NCBI RefSeq assembly: GCF_014189455.1
Contig: NZ_CP050296.1
Location: 6,382,001-6,446,000, forward strand
Reading direction: 5' to 3'
Length of the DNA stretch: 64,000 nucleotides
Source of the DNA: Mesorhizobium huakuii
Lineage (GTDB): Bacteria; Pseudomonadota; Alphaproteobacteria; Rhizobiales; Rhizobiaceae
Part shown: positions 18,139 to 25,873 of the stretch, piece by piece
How the letters are laid out: each line of letters opens with the position of its first letter
How positions within the stretch are numbered: position 1 is the first letter of the stretch
Position numbers and translations under genes: made by a program
Notes under the pieces: generated by a model
The model's input: the letters and a program-made list of their open reading frames with translations, nothing else
What the model was told of the DNA's origin: nothing
Database searches by the model: none

Positions 18139-18792
18139 ATGCTCGTACAGAAGAAAACCATCTCGACCCAGGTCGCCGATGCCATCAGGCAGAAGATCCT
18201 GATCGGCGAATACGAGGCCAATTTCCAGCTACGGCAGGAGCATCTGGCCACCGAGTTCGGCGTCAGCCGAATTCCGGTGCGAGAGGCGCTGCATCAGCTT
18301 CATTCGGAAGGCTTCGTCACGCTGGTTTCCCACAAGGGCGCCGTCGTCACCTCCATTTCCCTGGACGAGATCCTCGAGCTCTACGAATTGCGGGCCCGGA
18401 TCGAAACATGGCTACTGGCCCTGGCCATTCCAAGGATGACAGAGGCCGACTTCGCGCTGGCCCGCGAGCGCGCAGAGCAGCACCAGGAGCAGGGCAAGAC
18501 CGGCGAGTACTCGAACCAGCTCAACTGGAATTTCCACGCCGCGCTCTACCAGCCGTCTGGCCGCAAGGCGACGATCGAACTGGTGGGGCGCATCTACCAG
18601 CAGCTGGAACGCTACACACGCATGATGGTGACGCTCACCGAAATCCAGGCCCAGTCCGACCGCGACCACTGGCAACTCATCGACCTGTGCGAAGCCAAGG
18701 ATACGCTGCGCGCCGTCGGCCTGTTGGAAATGCATATCATCACCAGCGGCAAATTCCTGGTCGACCGGCTTCAGGAATTGCGGGGAAGCTGA
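18139..18792 (+). CDS. GntR family transcriptional regulator (FCD domain)
   Basis: A 217-residue repressor-type regulator. The winged helix is at residues 5-70 (QVADAIRQKILIGEYEAN, LATEFGVSRIPVREALHQLHSEGFV). The helical FCD ligand domain covers residues 80-210, with the ELRARIETW motif and the conserved metal-site His residues (NFHAALY, MHIITSG). It is the only regulator in cluster A and lies next to a promoter carrying ATTGGATA-type palindromes that recur at 7.2 kb. It likely responds to an acidic intermediate of the pathway. Confidence 0.88.
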   Translation: MLVQKKTISTQVADAIRQKILIGEYEANFQLRQEHLATEFGVSRIPVREALHQLHSEGFVTLVSHKGAVVTSISLDEILELYELRARIETWLLALAIPRMTEADFALARERAEQHQEQGKTGEYSNQLNWNFHAALYQPSGRKATIELVGRIYQQLERYTRMMVTLTEIQAQSDRDHWQLIDLCEAKDTLRAVGLLEMHIITSGKFLVDRLQELRGS

Positions 18793-18846
18793 CGGACCAG
18801 TTGTTCCTGGGCCTCATCGACCTCCCCAATCCTTTGCGTTGGTGGA

Positions 18847-19296
18847 TCATTTGCCGGGCAGATTGGTCGCCCGCGTCAGCAGGATCACGCCTGCCTTTTC
18901 GGCTGTGTCGTAGTAGGTGAAGCCGGTGCGGTTTTCCCGGCGCCCGCGCATCAGCACGGCAAGTCCGTCAGTTTTCGCCTTGGCTTCGGCTGCATCCGCA
19001 TCGCGGACCTCAAAGCCGATATGGAAGACGCCTTCACCCTTGGTATCGAGATGAATCCGCTGCGGTGAAGGATCGCTGTTCGGCTGGCACAGCTGCAGTT
19101 GAACGTTCGGCAGGTTACAAATCCGGTACTGCATCGCCTTGAAACCCTTCGGACTTGGGACCTCAAGTTCTTCGTACTCGGCCAGCGGCGGATAGGATTC
19201 CCATGGCCCAATGCCGATGGAGTCGTAATAGGCCTGCGCCTTGTCGATATCGTGCACGACGATGCAGAGATGATGCAGCTTGTCGAAGTTACCCAT
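18847..19296 (-). CDS. VOC superfamily (glyoxalase/dioxygenase-like) protein
   Basis: A 149-residue vicinal-oxygen-chelate protein: LHHLCIVVHDIDKAQAYYDSIGIGPW in the first module and GVFHIGFEVRDADAAEAKAKTDGL with TGFTYYDT in the second. The metal ligands His (LHHL), His (FHIGF) and a late acidic residue are recognisable. It may be an epimerase, lyase or glyoxalase. Clusters for itaconate breakdown in Pseudomonas also carry a VOC-type gene. It is the last gene of the minus-strand operon beginning at 22832, seven bases after the SDR gene. Confidence 0.85.
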   Translation of the reverse strand: MGNFDKLHHLCIVVHDIDKAQAYYDSIGIGPWESYPPLAEYEELEVPSPKGFKAMQYRICNLPNVQLQLCQPNSDPSPQRIHLDTKGEGVFHIGFEVRDADAAEAKAKTDGLAVLMRGRRENRTGFTYYDTAEKAGVILLTRATNLPGK

Positions 19297-19302
19297 ATCC
19301 TC

Positions 19303-20082
19303 TCACTCCTTGATCGGGACCGTATAGTTCAGAACGCGGCGACCCCCGTCGGGGTAGATCGTCTCGCCGGTGATGTAAGAGGCGTCGTCGCTGGCCAGGA
19401 ACGCCACAACAGAGGCGATCTCGGCAGCCGTGCCGAGGCGTCCGAGCGGTGTGCGCGAAAGAACCGCCCGTCGCATTTCTTCCGAATCGATGAATGTCCC
19501 GTCCATGACCATGTCCGTGGCGATGGTGCCCGGGCCGACACCGACCACGCGGATGCCGTGGGGAGCGAAGGCAACAGCCGCGGTACTGGTGACCTGGTTC
19601 ATGCCGCCCTTGGAGATCGCGTAGGTGGCGACGCGTGGATTGGCGAGGCCCGAATTGATCGACGACATGTTGATGATGACACCGCCTCCACCCTGCGCGA
19701 TCATCTGGCGGGCTGCGGCCTGGGTGCCCATGAACGCGCCCTTCAGATTGATGGCGAGAACCCTGTCGTAATCCGCCTCGCTGATGTCGAGAAAATCCTG
19801 GACCGGAGCGATGCCGGCATTGTTGACCATGATGTCGACGCGGCCGAACCTGGCGACCGCCGCCGCGACCAGTGCATCGACCTTGTCCTTCTTGCTGACA
19901 TCAGTGACTACGGCCAGGACGCTGTCGGTCGAGCCGATTTCAGCGGCACATTTTTTCAGTTCCGCGGCATCGATGTCGCCGAGCACGAGTTTCGCGCCTT
20001 CGGCCAGAAAGCGTTCCGCGCAAGCTCGTCCGATGCCGCGTGCCGCTCCCGTGACAACCGCAACCTTGCCTGTCTGTCTCAT
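19303..20082 (-). CDS. SDR family oxidoreductase
   Basis: A 259-residue classical SDR with VTGAARGIGRA, NNAG, the INMSSINS serine and YAISK carrying Tyr and Lys. LGDIDAAE after the second strand suggests NAD(H). The ATG at 20082 has GAAGGA five bases upstream, which decides the start over the ATG at 20100. It shares an almost identical C-terminal block with the SDR at 7369-8145 (FLASDDASYI, TIYPDGGR, LNYT), showing they are paralogues placed in neighbouring clusters. Substrate unknown. Confidence 0.88.
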   Translation of the reverse strand: MRQTGKVAVVTGAARGIGRACAERFLAEGAKLVLGDIDAAELKKCAAEIGSTDSVLAVVTDVSKKDKVDALVAAAVARFGRVDIMVNNAGIAPVQDFLDISEADYDRVLAINLKGAFMGTQAAARQMIAQGGGGVIINMSSINSGLANPRVATYAISKGGMNQVTSTAAVAFAPHGIRVVGVGPGTIATDMVMDGTFIDSEEMRRAVLSRTPLGRLGTAAEIASVVAFLASDDASYITGETIYPDGGRRVLNYTVPIKE

Positions 20083-20179
20083 GTCCAGTCCTTCGATCAT
20101 TGTTAGTCGACCACCGTCTCGGGGAGCGATGTGCTGAGCTTGGCCACGGATAGGGATAATTCTCCCACCGAAGCCAAGC

Positions 20180-21658
20180 CTAGCGGATAACGAAGGGATT
20201 GGCGGTCTTGCCGGCTGTGTCTATCCACACCGTCTTGGTTTGCAGATAGGAATTGATGGCCTCCTGTCCGCTTTCACGCCCGATACCGCTTCTCTTGTAG
20301 CCGCCGAACGGCGCCATGTAGGAGACGGCGCGGTATGAATTGATCCAGACCATCCCCGCTTCCATTGCGGCCGCGCCGCGCAGTGCCCGGCCCATGTCGC
20401 TGGTCCATATCCCCGCCGCCAGTCCGTAGGGGCTGTCGTTGGCAATGGCGAAAGCCTCATCCTCGTCGTCGAACGGGATGACCGAGAGGATTGGCCCGAA
20501 CACCTCTTCACGTGCGATCCGCATGCTGTTGTTCACGCCGGTGAAGATGGTGGGCTCGACGAACCAGCCCTCGCCCAGTTCGCCGGACGCTGGCTTGCCG
20601 CCGCCCAGCACGCAAAGCGCACCCTCGCGGCGCGCGATGCCGAGGTAGGACAGCACCTTCTCGCGCTGGGCTTGCGTGGTGATCGGCCCGACCTGCGTCT
20701 CGGCCAGCGCCGGATTGCCCAATCGAGCACTGGCCGCCAGCGTTATGACGCCCTCCACGAACCGGTCATGGATCTTGCGATGCACCAGCAGGCGCGAGCC
20801 GGCGATGCAGGTCTGGCCGCTGGCCGCGAAAATGCCTGAGATCGCGCCGTTGACCGCGCTCTCGATATCGGCGTCGTCAAAGACGATGTTGGCCGATTTG
20901 CCGCCAAGCTCCAGCGTGACGGTCTTGAGCTGTTCGGCAGCCGCTCGATAGACTGCGATCCCGCCGGGCTCACCGCCGGTGAAGGCTATCTTGGCGACGT
21001 CGGGGTGGGCAACGAGCGGCACGCCGACATCGAGCGGCATGCCGGTAACGGTGTTGACCACGCCTGGCGGGAACCCAGCCTGCGCAAACAGTTTCACGAA
21101 CTCCAGCGTCGAGGCCGAAGCGTGTTCCGACGGTTTGATGACGACGGTGTTGCCGGCCGCCAGCAGCGGCGCTAGCTTCCAGGTCAGAAGCAAAAGCGGC
21201 GAATTCCAGGGCACGATGGCTGCAATGACACCCAGCGGCTCGTGGCGGGTGAAGGCGAACATGCCAGCCTTGTCGATCGGCAGCACCGCCCCTTCGATCT
21301 TGTCGGCAAGACCGCCGAAATAGCGGAACCATTCCGGGATATAGCGCAGCTGCGCCGTCATTTCGGTGAGCAGCTTGCCATTGTCGCGCGTCTCGATGGC
21401 GGCAATGCGCTCCGCGTTGTCGGCGATCAGGTCGGCCATCCGCACGAGCAGCTTGCCACGCGCAGTGGCGGTGATGCCGGCCCATTCCTTCGACCGGAAT
21501 GCCGCCTTGGCGGACGCCACGGCGGCGTCCACCTGGGCTGCTCCCCCGCGCGGGATCAGCGCCCAGGGCCTGCCGGTGAACGGATCATGGCTCTCGAATG
21601 TATCGGCTGTCGATTGCAGCCGACCGCCGACCGTGTTCTGGAAACTGACCAGCGCCAT
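20180..21658 (-). CDS. Aldehyde dehydrogenase family protein
   Basis: A 492-residue NAD(P)-dependent aldehyde dehydrogenase. Motifs: PWNSPLLLLTWKLAPLLAAGNTVVIKPSEHA, catalytic Glu in LELGGKSANIVF, catalytic Cys in ASGQTCIAGSR, and EEVFGPILSVIPF. The segment FTGGEPGGIAVYRAA departs a little from the common FTGGTEAGR pattern. The ATG at 21658 agrees with family length. It follows the TPP decarboxylase beta subunit by eight bases, so it may oxidise the aldehyde made by that enzyme. A 97-bp gap separates it from the SDR gene downstream. Confidence 0.9.
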   Translation of the reverse strand: MALVSFQNTVGGRLQSTADTFESHDPFTGRPWALIPRGGAAQVDAAVASAKAAFRSKEWAGITATARGKLLVRMADLIADNAERIAAIETRDNGKLLTEMTAQLRYIPEWFRYFGGLADKIEGAVLPIDKAGMFAFTRHEPLGVIAAIVPWNSPLLLLTWKLAPLLAAGNTVVIKPSEHASASTLEFVKLFAQAGFPPGVVNTVTGMPLDVGVPLVAHPDVAKIAFTGGEPGGIAVYRAAAEQLKTVTLELGGKSANIVFDDADIESAVNGAISGIFAASGQTCIAGSRLLVHRKIHDRFVEGVITLAASARLGNPALAETQVGPITTQAQREKVLSYLGIARREGALCVLGGGKPASGELGEGWFVEPTIFTGVNNSMRIAREEVFGPILSVIPFDDEDEAFAIANDSPYGLAAGIWTSDMGRALRGAAAMEAGMVWINSYRAVSYMAPFGGYKRSGIGRESGQEAINSYLQTKTVWIDTAGKTANPFVIR

Positions 21659-21666
21659 ATCGGTTC

Positions 21667-22254
21667 TCAACAAGTGGCAAAGCCCAGATGGGCGCGAAAG
21701 CGGTTCTTGACCTCGACCGCGTCGCGCGGTGGCAGCGAGCGCGGCAGGTTCTCGGCGGTGATTTTCAGCACGAAAAGGCGTGGACCTTCGGCCGGGCGAC
21801 GCAGCTCTTCACACAGCGTGTCGACCTCCTCCAGCGAGCGCAACTCGGCGGTTTTCGAAAACCCGCAAGCGGCCGCGACTTTGTCGAAACCGATGCCTTT
21901 GCCCGTATGGCTGGACTGCATGCCGGTCTCGCCGAAGTGCTGATTGTCGAGCACGATCAAGTCGAGATTTTTCGGCCGCGCCACCGAGATCGTCGCCAGC
22001 GAACCGAACGCCATCAGTTGTTCGCCGTCTCCGGTAATCACAATGACCCGCTTGTCGGGCTGGGCCTGGGCAAGCCCGAGGCCGATCAGCGCCGCACCAC
22101 CCATCGCGCCCCACAGATAATAGTTGTCGTTGCGGTCACCGGCGGCATGCACGTCGTAGCTCGGCGAGCCGAGACCGGTCACGACCAAGGCGCCGTCGCG
22201 GGAGTCAAGGAGCTTCTTCACCGCGACTCTGCGGTCCATTGTCGGTAACGTCAT
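21667..22254 (-). CDS. TPP-dependent decarboxylase, beta (PP-domain) subunit
   Basis: A 195-residue protein matching the C-terminal half of sulfopyruvate/phosphonopyruvate decarboxylases (ComE-like). It has the TPP pyrophosphate motif GDGEQLMAFGSLATISVARP followed by LIVLDNQHFG, the GDG-to-N spacing of the family, and MGGAALIGLGLAQAQPDKRVIVITGDG. It needs the alpha subunit encoded immediately upstream. ATG 22254 is taken as start; a GTG at 22266 would overlap the alpha gene. The pair would decarboxylate a 3-substituted pyruvate to an aldehyde, for which the next gene is a dehydrogenase. Confidence 0.85.
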   Translation of the reverse strand: MTLPTMDRRVAVKKLLDSRDGALVVTGLGSPSYDVHAAGDRNDNYYLWGAMGGAALIGLGLAQAQPDKRVIVITGDGEQLMAFGSLATISVARPKNLDLIVLDNQHFGETGMQSSHTGKGIGFDKVAAACGFSKTAELRSLEEVDTLCEELRRPAEGPRLFVLKITAENLPRSLPPRDAVEVKNRFRAHLGFATC

Positions 22255-22259
22255 GTCGT

Positions 22260-22832
22260 TCACCACTTCTTCTTGCCGAGCAGCCGTTGCCCGATCAGCA
22301 CTGCGATCTGCTGGTCGGCGTCGAAAGCCATAGCAGCCGCTTGCGCGACCGTTTCCACCAGGTCGTCACCAGTCTCGGCGCGCAGCACCCTGAGGCCGAT
22401 TGCCTTCAGCGAGGCCTCCGTCGCCTGCCCCATCGGCACCTGCCACGGGTTGAACTCTGCCCACTCGCCTCGCATCGTCACCAGAACGAGCAAGGGAAAG
22501 CGCGCATGCACGGGAAGCGAAAGCATATTGATACAGTTGCCAACGCCGGAAGATTGCATGAGCACGACGCTCCGCTTGCCACCGAGCCAAGCGCCTGCAG
22601 CAATGGCGATGCCCTCCTCTTCGGTCGTCAAGACATTGGTGACGACCTCAGGATCCGCACCGAAGAGGCGGATCAATGTGGTATGGCCAGCATCGGGCAC
22701 ATAGGACATATGGCTGATGCCGGCAGCCTTGAGCACATCATAGACGTGGTCTGGCCAATGCCTTTCTGATGCCGCCGGGGCAGATGCAACCGCAGCTGTT
22801 TCCGGGTGTTTCGCTTGTACGCTCGCCGTCAC
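22260..22832 (-). CDS. TPP-dependent decarboxylase, alpha (PYR-domain) subunit
   Basis: A 190-residue protein resembling ComD, the N-terminal half of phosphonopyruvate/sulfopyruvate decarboxylase. ISHMSYVPDAG is followed by VLTTEEEGIAIAAGAWLGG, in which the Glu activates the TPP aminopyrimidine, and by LMQSSGVGNCINML. The N-terminal 28 residues are Ala-rich and probably disordered. The start is GTG 22832 with GGAGGT a few bases before. It heads the minus-strand operon of cluster B and is divergent from the LysR gene. Confidence 0.85.
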   Translation of the reverse strand: MTASVQAKHPETAAVASAPAASERHWPDHVYDVLKAAGISHMSYVPDAGHTTLIRLFGADPEVVTNVLTTEEEGIAIAAGAWLGGKRSVVLMQSSGVGNCINMLSLPVHARFPLLVLVTMRGEWAEFNPWQVPMGQATEASLKAIGLRVLRAETGDDLVETVAQAAAMAFDADQQIAVLIGQRLLGKKKW

Positions 22833-22932
22833 CTTGGACCTCCGAGAATTGAGTTGGCATTAGATTACCTCAGCTATCCGATCTAATCTTCGTCCCTTTA
22901 TTGTGATCAGATATAATGATATTCGATAGCTC
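22833..22932. promoter_or_regulatory. Divergent promoter with inverted repeat and LysR-type box
   Basis: ATTAGAT (22859-22865) and ATCTAAT (22881-22887) form a perfect inverted repeat with a 15-base spacer, a layout usual for LysR sites. Closer to the lysR start lies GTGATCAGATATAATG (22903-22918). Its counterpart, 14 of 16 identical, is found on the other strand after the LysR gene at 23881-23896. Confidence 0.6.
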
Positions 22933-23868
22933 ATGGAATTATCGCAGCTACGGACTCTGATCCACGTCGCCGAACTCGGTAGCCTCAGCAAGGCTGCCGA
23001 CCGGCTACACATTGCGCAGCCAGCGCTCAGCCGGCAGGTGCGCATGCTGGAGGAGGAATTGGGCTTTGCCCTTTTTCTGCGCCACGGACGCGGCATGGTG
23101 CTGTCCGAGCAGGGCAAGGAGGTTCTGACACACGCCATGCGGGTGATGGCCGAGATTGACGAGATCCGAGCCACAGCCACGCCCGCCGACGCGCCGCTGA
23201 CCGGCGAAGTGGCCATCGGCCTGCCACCCACCGTTGCGGACATTATTTCGCTGCCGTTGGCTGCCGCATTCGGCAAAGCCCACCCCAAGGCGAAACTCAG
23301 ACTTGTGAGCGCCTACACCGGCTATTTGCTGGACTGGATGCACCGTGGCGAGGTGGACGTCGCGGTGCTCTACGACCCGCGCATGGCGCGTTCGTTGCGC
23401 TCGCACCCGCTGCTTCTGGAGAACCTCTTCTTGATTGGACCGCCAGACGCGGGATTTTCAACCGTGCGCGCCGTGTCGTTCACCTCGCTCGCCGGCAAGC
23501 GCCTGCTGCTGCCCAGCATCAAGCATGGGCTGCGCATCATCGTCGAACGCTGCGCCACTGATGCCGGCATCACGCTGGACGTCGGCATCGAAGCGGATTC
23601 GTACTCGGCGCTGAAGGACCTGGTGCGCAACGGCCATGGCTGGACGATCCTGCCGCTCGCCCCTATCCATGCCGACGTGGTTGCGGGGCAGCTCACGGCT
23701 GCGCCGCTTATCGATCCCGTGCCCGTGCGTCGCCTCATCCTTGCCTACCCGGCAGACCGGCCTGCCTCGCGGCTGGCGCGGTTTGCCGGACAAGCGATAG
23801 AGGACATCGCCAAGGACCTTGTCGGGCGCGCCGTCTGGGTTGGCCAGCTTCTTGGCCCTTCATCGTAA
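22933..23868 (+). CDS. LysR family transcriptional regulator
   Basis: A 311-residue LysR protein. The helix-turn-helix is at residues 1-60 (MELSQLRTLIHVAELGSLSKAADRLHIAQPALSRQVRMLEEELG), followed by a periplasmic-binding-type effector domain. It lies between the TPP-decarboxylase operon (minus) and the acyl-CoA dehydrogenase operon (plus), the normal position for a LysR activator of both. In Pseudomonas and Yersinia a LysR regulator also borders the itaconate genes, so itaconate or a CoA-linked product is a plausible effector. That link is inferred from gene content. Confidence 0.9.
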   Translation: MELSQLRTLIHVAELGSLSKAADRLHIAQPALSRQVRMLEEELGFALFLRHGRGMVLSEQGKEVLTHAMRVMAEIDEIRATATPADAPLTGEVAIGLPPTVADIISLPLAAAFGKAHPKAKLRLVSAYTGYLLDWMHRGEVDVAVLYDPRMARSLRSHPLLLENLFLIGPPDAGFSTVRAVSFTSLAGKRLLLPSIKHGLRIIVERCATDAGITLDVGIEADSYSALKDLVRNGHGWTILPLAPIHADVVAGQLTAAPLIDPVPVRRLILAYPADRPASRLARFAGQAIEDIAKDLVGRAVWVGQLLGPSS

Positions 23869-23880
23869 GCATTTGAATTA

Positions 23881-23896
23881 CGTTATATCTGGTCAC
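23881..23896 (-). promoter_or_regulatory. Second copy of the candidate LysR box
   Basis: On the minus strand this reads GTGACCAGATATAACG, matching GTGATCAGATATAATG at 22903-22918 except for two C/T changes. It lies 77 bases before the acyl-CoA dehydrogenase start, where a LysR activator site is expected. Confidence 0.55.
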
Positions 23897-23972
23897 GCCT
23901 GCCTTGCATTGCTGATAGGACATAGAGGCGCGATAGTGAGGCCCGCAGTTAGACGAAGGCCGGACAAACATT

Positions 23973-25121
23973 ATGGAACACTATCAGGACATTCGCGATG
24001 CCGTCGCCAGGTTGTGCGCGCGCTTCCCCGGAGAATACTGGCGCGCACTCGACAGGGACATGGCCTATCCCCGCGAATTCGTCGAAGCATTGACGGAGGC
24101 TGGTTGGCTCTCGATTCTGATCCCGGAGGCGTATGGCGGCTCGGGCCTGCCGCTTTCGGCCGCCGCCTCCGTGCTGGAGGAAATCCAGCGCGCCGGCTGC
24201 AATGGCGGTGCCTGCCATGCCCAGATGTACACGATGGGCACGCTTATTCGCCACGGCTCGGAAGCCCAGAAGCAACGATACCTGCCGAAGGTCGCCGCGG
24301 GAGAATTGCGTCTGCAGGCCTTCGGCGTCACCGAACCGACCAGCGGCACCGACACCGGCGCTCTCAAGACCACTGCTCGCCTCGACGGCGATCATTTCGT
24401 GGTCAAGGGCCAGAAGATCTGGACCAGCCGCGCCGAGCATTCGGATTTGATGCTGCTTCTGGCGCGGACCACACCGCTCAAGGATGGCATGAAGAAGACC
24501 GACGGGCTCTCCGTCCTCATCGTCGATATGCGCGAAGCCGTTGGCAACGGCCTCACCATCCGGCCGATCCGCACCATGATGAACCATGCCACCACCGAAG
24601 TCTTCTTCGACGATCTACGCGTGCCGGTCGAAAACCTGATCGGCGAAGAGGGAAAGGGATTCCGCTACATCCTCTCGGGCATGAACGCCGAGCGCATCCT
24701 GATTGCAGCCGAATGCGTCGGCGATGCGAAATGGTTCATCGAAAAGTCGAGCGTCTACGCGAAGGAAAGGCATGTGTTTGGCCGAGCGATCGGCCAAAAC
24801 CAGGGCATCCAGTTTCCAATCGCAAGGGCCTACGCCAACATGCGCGCGGCCGAATTGATGGTGCGCGAGGCGCTGAACCTCTACGAGGCCGGCAAGAACC
24901 CCGGTGCCGAAGCGAACATGGCCAAGATGCTGGCGGCCGACGCCTCTAACGAAGCCGCCAATGTCTGCATCCAGACGCATGGCGGGTTCGGTTTCGCGGA
25001 AGAGTACGATGTGGAGCGCAAATTCCGCGAGACGCGTCTCTATCAGGTCGCGCCGATCTCGACCAACCTCATCCTGTCATACCTTTCCGAGCACGTGCTT
25101 GGACTGCCGCGTTCCTACTAG
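23973..25121 (+). CDS. Acyl-CoA dehydrogenase
   Basis: A 382-residue FAD acyl-CoA dehydrogenase. Family signatures are GWLSILIPEAYGGSGL, the FAD-contacting LQAFGVTEPTSGTDTGALKTTA and KGQKIWTSRAEHSD, and C-terminal THGGFGFAEEYDVERKFRETR. It is the first gene of the plus-strand itaconate-type operon. The Pseudomonas itaconate locus also includes an acyl-CoA dehydrogenase, whose role there is not settled. Electrons would pass to the ETF encoded at 30112-31820. The gene has no strong ribosome site before ATG 23973. Confidence 0.88.
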   Translation: MEHYQDIRDAVARLCARFPGEYWRALDRDMAYPREFVEALTEAGWLSILIPEAYGGSGLPLSAAASVLEEIQRAGCNGGACHAQMYTMGTLIRHGSEAQKQRYLPKVAAGELRLQAFGVTEPTSGTDTGALKTTARLDGDHFVVKGQKIWTSRAEHSDLMLLLARTTPLKDGMKKTDGLSVLIVDMREAVGNGLTIRPIRTMMNHATTEVFFDDLRVPVENLIGEEGKGFRYILSGMNAERILIAAECVGDAKWFIEKSSVYAKERHVFGRAIGQNQGIQFPIARAYANMRAAELMVREALNLYEAGKNPGAEANMAKMLAADASNEAANVCIQTHGGFGFAEEYDVERKFRETRLYQVAPISTNLILSYLSEHVLGLPRSY

Positions 25122-25132
25122 GAGTTGCCGCC

Positions 25133-25873
25133 GTGAACGTCCTCATCGTCTACGCCCACCCGGAAGCAAAATCCTTCAACGGCGCCATGAAGGATATGGC
25201 CGTGGAAATATTGACCCGCGCAGGCCACGATGTGGTCGTCAGCGACCTCTATGCGATGGGCTTCAATCCTGTCGCAGGGCCGGGCGACATATCAGGCGAG
25301 CGGAACGATCCGGACTTTTTCAGCCTGCCGCGCGAGCAGACCGCGGCGTACGAGGCCAACGCGCTCTCGGCCGACATCATGGCCGAGATCGAAAAGCTGA
25401 AACAGGCGGACTTCGTGCTGTTCCAGTTCCCGGTTTGGTGGTTCGGAATGCCCGCGATGCTCAAGGGCTGGGCCGACCGTGTGTTCGCGCGTGGTTTTGC
25501 GTATCTGCCGGGGCGCAAATACGACACCGGCATGTTCAAGGGAAAGCTCGCCATGGTGGCCGCCACCACGGGCACTTCGGCCGACACCTATGCGCCCGAT
25601 GGCATCGATGGCGACATCCTCACGGTGCTGTGGCCGATCCACAATGGCCTGCTACGCTACTCCGGCTTCGACGTGTTGCCGCCCTTCGTCGCGTATATGC
25701 CGGGCCGTGTCGGCGACGATGGCCGCAAGGCCTATCTGGAAGCCTATAGCAAGCGGCTCGAGGACATCGACGGCACGCCGCGGCTTTTCTTCCATGCCGC
25801 CGAGGACTACGGCAAGGACGAGCGGCTAAAGCCAGGCGTGCTGGCGCGCTCGGGGGTACAGCGCAATGTCTGA
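25133..25873 (+). CDS. NAD(P)H dehydrogenase (quinone) / flavodoxin-like fold protein
   Basis: A 246-residue flavodoxin_2 family protein related to NQO1, MdaB and KefF: VNVLIVYAHPEAKSFNGAM at the FMN/FAD phosphate site and the diagnostic FQFPVWWFGMPAMLKGWADRVFARGFAY. It reduces quinones or similar acceptors by two-electron transfer. GTG start at 25133, 11 bases after the acyl-CoA dehydrogenase; it overlaps the CoA-transferase by eight bases. Its place in an itaconate-type operon is unusual and its substrate is unknown. Confidence 0.85.
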   Translation: MNVLIVYAHPEAKSFNGAMKDMAVEILTRAGHDVVVSDLYAMGFNPVAGPGDISGERNDPDFFSLPREQTAAYEANALSADIMAEIEKLKQADFVLFQFPVWWFGMPAMLKGWADRVFARGFAYLPGRKYDTGMFKGKLAMVAATTGTSADTYAPDGIDGDILTVLWPIHNGLLRYSGFDVLPPFVAYMPGRVGDDGRKAYLEAYSKRLEDIDGTPRLFFHAAEDYGKDERLKPGVLARSGVQRNV

